Below are positions 5,277-7,723 of a DNA stretch of 7,723 nucleotides, piece by piece. Numbering within the stretch: the first letter of the stretch is position 1; the number at the start of each line of letters is the position of its first letter. Origin of the DNA: Candidatus Omnitrophota bacterium (GTDB taxonomy: Bacteria; Omnitrophota; Gorgyraeia; 2-01-FULL-45-10); assembly GCA_026387115.1 (NCBI GenBank), contig JAPLMI010000062.1, positions 1-7,723 of the forward strand. Direction: 5' to 3'. The notes beneath the pieces are model-generated. The model was not told the DNA's origin. It saw only the letters and a program-made list of their open reading frames with translations, and did no database searches. A program made the position numbers and the translations under genes.

Positions 5277-5850
5277 TGGAATACACCTCCTTATTCCTTA
5301 TAAGATAGGAGACCCCGCTCGAAAGCGTAAAAGCCACGGTCGCAAACATCACAAGGAATATGATATCCCTGTAGAACACCTCAACGGAACTGTTCCAGAA
5401 TCCGAAATATTTTGCCCCGCCCTCTTTGAATATAATGAATAGCAGTATAAAGAATATCGCAAGCATCTGCCACGCCGTCTTATGTTTGCCGCCGCGGCTC
5501 GCGGTCACGACCCGGCCCTTGGTAAGCGCTAACAACCTCAGTCCTGTAACTACTATCTCCCTAAATATGATCGCGACTACCATCCATCCCGGTATAATCC
5601 CCATCTCGACGAACGCAAGCAATGCCGACAGCACCAGAATCTTGTCGGCTATCGGGTCCATGAGTTTGCCGAAATCTGTTATCTGATTGGTCCTCTTCGC
5701 CAGGAATCCGTCGAGGAGGTCGGTGAGGGACGCGAGAAGAAAAATAAATAACGCTATGATTTTAGATGTAAGGCCTTTTGAGTATAAGAAAAGGACGAAC
5801 GCGACGGCAAGGATTATCCTCGATACGGTAAGCTTATTGGGTAGGTTCAC
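5260..5850 (-). CDS. pgsA: CDP-diacylglycerol-glycerol-3-phosphate 3-phosphatidyltransferase
   Basis: Integral membrane enzyme that transfers the phosphatidyl group from CDP-diacylglycerol to glycerol 3-phosphate, making phosphatidylglycerol phosphate, the committed step to phosphatidylglycerol. The 196 aa are family-typical. The N-terminus MNLPNKLTVSRI is characteristic. The CDP-alcohol phosphotransferase signature spans residues 44-69: Asp44, Asp47-Gly48, Ala51, Gly61, Asp65 and Asp69, so all four metal-binding Asp are present. Lys52 replaces the usual Arg of the DGxxAR motif, with Arg53 next to it. Several hydrophobic helices follow (about 70-110, 126-141, 162-184). The start is GTG (5848-5850), one base after the rimO TGA, with AGGTG inside the rimO end as ribosome binding site. 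It feeds directly into the overlapping pgpA. Other CDP-alcohol transferases share the motif, but the N-terminus and the pgpA neighbour favour PgsA. Confidence 0.94.
   Translation of the reverse strand: MNLPNKLTVSRIILAVAFVLFLYSKGLTSKIIALFIFLLASLTDLLDGFLAKRTNQITDFGKLMDPIADKILVLSALLAFVEMGIIPGWMVVAIIFREIVVTGLRLLALTKGRVVTASRGGKHKTAWQMLAIFFILLFIIFKEGGAKYFGFWNSSVEVFYRDIIFLVMFATVAFTLSSGVSYLIRNKEVYSNAKTD
5284..5293 (-). promoter_or_regulatory. Ribosome binding site of pgpA with a 10-base anti-SD match
   Basis: The minus strand reads TAAGGAGGTG, complementary over ten bases to the conserved 3' end of bacterial 16S rRNA, 7 nt before the pgpA ATG. It lies within the pgsA coding sequence and fixes the pgpA start despite the overlap. 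Confidence 0.8.
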
Positions 5851-5851
5851 T

Positions 5852-7195
5852 TCACACCTTCTCGCCTATCAGATCGTATTCCAACGAATCCGTTATCTTC
5901 ACGCGATAAAATTCGCCCGCTTTTATGCCGTTCCCGGAGACGCGTACCGCGCCGTCGATCTCCGGCGCGTCGCCCTGGGTGCGGCCGATGAATTCGGTTT
6001 TCGGTTCTCGGTTCTCGGTTTTCGTGTCGATAAGGACATCCAAGGTTTTGCCGAGAAAAGAGCGGTTTATTTCTGAAGAGATCGACCGTTGCAGCCGCAT
6101 AACCTCATCATACCTCTCCGCCTTTACCTTTTGAGGCACCTGCCTTCCGAACCGCGCTGCCCGCGCGCCTTCCTCTCTCGAATACATAAACGCGCCGAGC
6201 CGTTCGAACCTCGTGTCGCGCACAAAATCCAGAAGCTCTTTAAAATCTTTGTCGGTTTCGCCGGGAAAACCGGCTATTAATGATGTCCTTAATATAACGC
6301 CGGGAATTTCTCTCCTCAACTCGCCTATCAGTTTTTCTATTTCAATTCTGGTTGTGGGCCTGTTCATTCTCTTCAAGACGGTATCCGATATGTGCTGGAT
6401 CGGAAGATCGAGATATTTACAGATCTTATCTTCATCGCGGAGGGCGCGGATCAGTTCTTTGGTGTAGTGCGCGGGGTGCGTGTATAGGATTCTCACCCAT
6501 CTGACATTGTTTCTCACGCGGCAGATCTCGCGTAAAAGTCCGGCGAATATTATCTTACCGTATCTATCGATCCCGAACCGGGTCGTATCCTGCCCGATGA
6601 TATCGATCTCTCTCAAGGAGTTGGATGCGGAAATGTTCTGGACCTCTTTTACGACGGACGGGATGGATCGGCTGCGGAACTTGCCGCGAAGTTTCGATAT
6701 TATGCAATAACTGCAAAAATTACTGCATCCTTCGGATATCTTGACGTAAGCGTAATGGCGCGGCGTGAGCCGGAACCTCGGGTCCTTCTCATCGTAGAGG
6801 TAGTTTAGAGAACGCGATATGAAGGATCGGCGGCCGGCGCCGGAGGAGGCGTTTTTCAAGAGGCCGGCAAGTTTCGGGAAATCGCTCGTTCCGACCAGAA
6901 GGTCCGCCTCTTTCAGTTCTTTGGCAAGCTTATTCTTGTACAGCTGCGGCAGGCACCCGCAGACTACAAGGCGCTTTATCAATCCTATTTTTTTGAGGCG
7001 GGCAGCCTCCATTATTTTATCGACGGATTCGGCCCTGGCAGATTCGATGAAGGCGCATGTATTTATCACGCACACGTCGACGCCGTCTTCAGGCTCGCGG
7101 ATTTTGAATCCGGATTTTTTCAAAGAGCCGGCGATGATTTCTGAATCGAGGAGGTTACGGGGACAGCCCAAACTTATGATCCCGGCTTTAAGCAT
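5852..7195 (-). CDS. rimO: Ribosomal protein S12 methylthiotransferase RimO
   Basis: Radical SAM enzyme that adds a methylthio group to a conserved Asp of ribosomal protein S12, using two iron-sulfur clusters; cytoplasmic. The 447 aa are normal length. The N-terminal MTTase domain has Cys11 (SLGCPRN), Cys47 (NTCAF) and Cys81 (VVCGCLPQ) for the auxiliary cluster. The radical SAM core carries CxxxCxxC at 157, 161 and 164, followed by the RimO-like SKLRGKFRSR. A C-terminal TRAM domain (about 382-447) contains GRTQGDAPEIDG, which points to RimO rather than MiaB. Just before it, residues about 391-402 come from a 7-bp tandem repeat (5994-6021). The ATG (7193-7195) lies 5 nt after the RodZ-like stop with no clear ribosome binding site, and pgsA starts 1 nt after its stop. 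All cluster ligands are present. Confidence 0.95.
   Translation of the reverse strand: MLKAGIISLGCPRNLLDSEIIAGSLKKSGFKIREPEDGVDVCVINTCAFIESARAESVDKIMEAARLKKIGLIKRLVVCGCLPQLYKNKLAKELKEADLLVGTSDFPKLAGLLKNASSGAGRRSFISRSLNYLYDEKDPRFRLTPRHYAYVKISEGCSNFCSYCIISKLRGKFRSRSIPSVVKEVQNISASNSLREIDIIGQDTTRFGIDRYGKIIFAGLLREICRVRNNVRWVRILYTHPAHYTKELIRALRDEDKICKYLDLPIQHISDTVLKRMNRPTTRIEIEKLIGELRREIPGVILRTSLIAGFPGETDKDFKELLDFVRDTRFERLGAFMYSREEGARAARFGRQVPQKVKAERYDEVMRLQRSISSEINRSFLGKTLDVLIDTKTENREPKTEFIGRTQGDAPEIDGAVRVSGNGIKAGEFYRVKITDSLEYDLIGEKV
5994..6021. repeat. Four tandem 7-bp units (TCGGTTY) within rimO
   Basis: Plus strand: TCGGTTT, TCGGTTC, TCGGTTC, TCGGTTT, followed by a degenerate TCGTGTC. On the coding strand the units read RAACCGA and encode TENREPKTE near residues 393-401, in the hinge before the RimO TRAM domain. 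The reading frame is kept through the array. Confidence 0.85.
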
Positions 7196-7200
7196 ATTAG

Positions 7201-7723
7201 CTACTTTATTCTGACGCCGGACCTCGTGATCTCCAGATTTTTTATGGCGCCCTTACAGGGAGATCCCAGGTTTTTACCATTCAGGATAAGTTCTATCGCT
7301 TCGGCTTTTGCGACTTGGATACTTATGTAATCGTTTGCCGTTATCGATTCGACGGCGCCTTTCTGCATGAATCTCTTGAATAATATGACTCCGTCTTTTT
7401 TTAATTGAAGCATCACGGGGCGTTTTACCCTGATTACGAGGCCAAGCGGCGTGGATTTCGGGATTTCTTTTATCGCGATATCAACTTTGGACGCGGTTTT
7501 ATTCCGGGGCGGTTTAAGGGTTTTGGATGCGGCAAACGGCCTGGAAAATTTCGGGGATTTAAATATAGCTGCGGCTTTCCTGACTAAAAATACGGCCACG
7601 AATAATATCAGCGCGATTATTAAAACTTTTTTCAAACGCAATAAAAAATTGACCGGCCTCGCTGCGGACCTCGGCCCTATCCTCGTCAGGTTCAAATTCG
7701 GTTTATTCGGCTCGGGATGTATG
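7201..7723 (-). CDS. RodZ-like membrane protein, C-terminal part (DUF4115)
   Basis: The frame is open to the right edge, so the true start and any N-terminal helix-turn-helix domain lie outside; the TTG at 7693-7695 is not a convincing start. The 173 visible residues comprise a basic juxtamembrane stretch (FLLRLKK, 26-32), one transmembrane helix (about 33-48, VLIIALILFVAVFLV), a linker rich in Lys, Pro and Ala (50-90), and a beta-rich domain (about 93-168). In that domain, VMLQLKKDGVILF, then KGAVESITANDYISI and AIELILNGKNLGS, match the RodZ C-terminal DUF4115 pattern. RodZ links the cytoplasmic MreB cytoskeleton to the wall-synthesis machinery and supports rod shape. The domain order (cytoplasmic, membrane, periplasmic) and the neighbours rimO and pgsA agree; in Firmicutes the rodZ relative ymfM also sits beside pgsA. 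The missing N-terminal domain keeps the call at RodZ-like. Confidence 0.8.
   Translation of the reverse strand, partial: IHPEPNKPNLNLTRIGPRSAARPVNFLLRLKKVLIIALILFVAVFLVRKAAAIFKSPKFSRPFAASKTLKPPRNKTASKVDIAIKEIPKSTPLGLVIRVKRPVMLQLKKDGVILFKRFMQKGAVESITANDYISIQVAKAEAIELILNGKNLGSPCKGAIKNLEITRSGVRIK

Noticed and set aside
5994..6021. CRISPR array
   Set aside because: The units are 7 bp, directly tandem and lack spacers; they lie inside a coding sequence.

Overview
All genes read from the minus strand, and the content is bacterial housekeeping. A RodZ-type membrane protein, RimO, a PgsA/PgpA phospholipid pair and a cvpA-nif3-dnaG-rpoD cluster point to a Gram-negative-type bacterium. Gene style, moderate GC content, TTGACA/TATACT promoters and a TCGGTTY micro-repeat make me think of an uncultured lineage such as Omnitrophota (PVC side), but that is an impression and not proven by the sequence.

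Layout in transcription order (right to left). (1) 7723-4818: the C-terminal part of a RodZ-like protein, rimO, pgsA and pgpA, separated by 5 nt, 1 nt and a 17-nt overlap. This is a tightly coupled operon for cell shape, ribosomal protein S12 modification and phosphatidylglycerol synthesis. (2) 4791-4072: a self-contained unit with a near-consensus promoter, a 122-aa protein I do not recognise, a 52-aa basic protein with a very strong ribosome binding site, and a Rho-independent terminator. (3) 4045-1: a TTGACA-17-TATACT promoter, then cvpA, nif3, dnaG and the start of rpoD. This is a variant of the macromolecular synthesis operon (primase plus primary sigma factor).

Points of interest: an apparent +1 frameshift in an A7 run in rpoD, the orphan two-gene unit with repeated leader and RBS sequence and tandem hairpins at its 3' end, and a 7-bp tandem repeat accommodated in frame in rimO. 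I see no mobile element, CRISPR array, tRNA or rRNA. No gene-free stretch exceeds 300 bases; the two real intergenic regions (3990-4132 and 4684-4817) are filled by promoters, a terminator and leader sequence.
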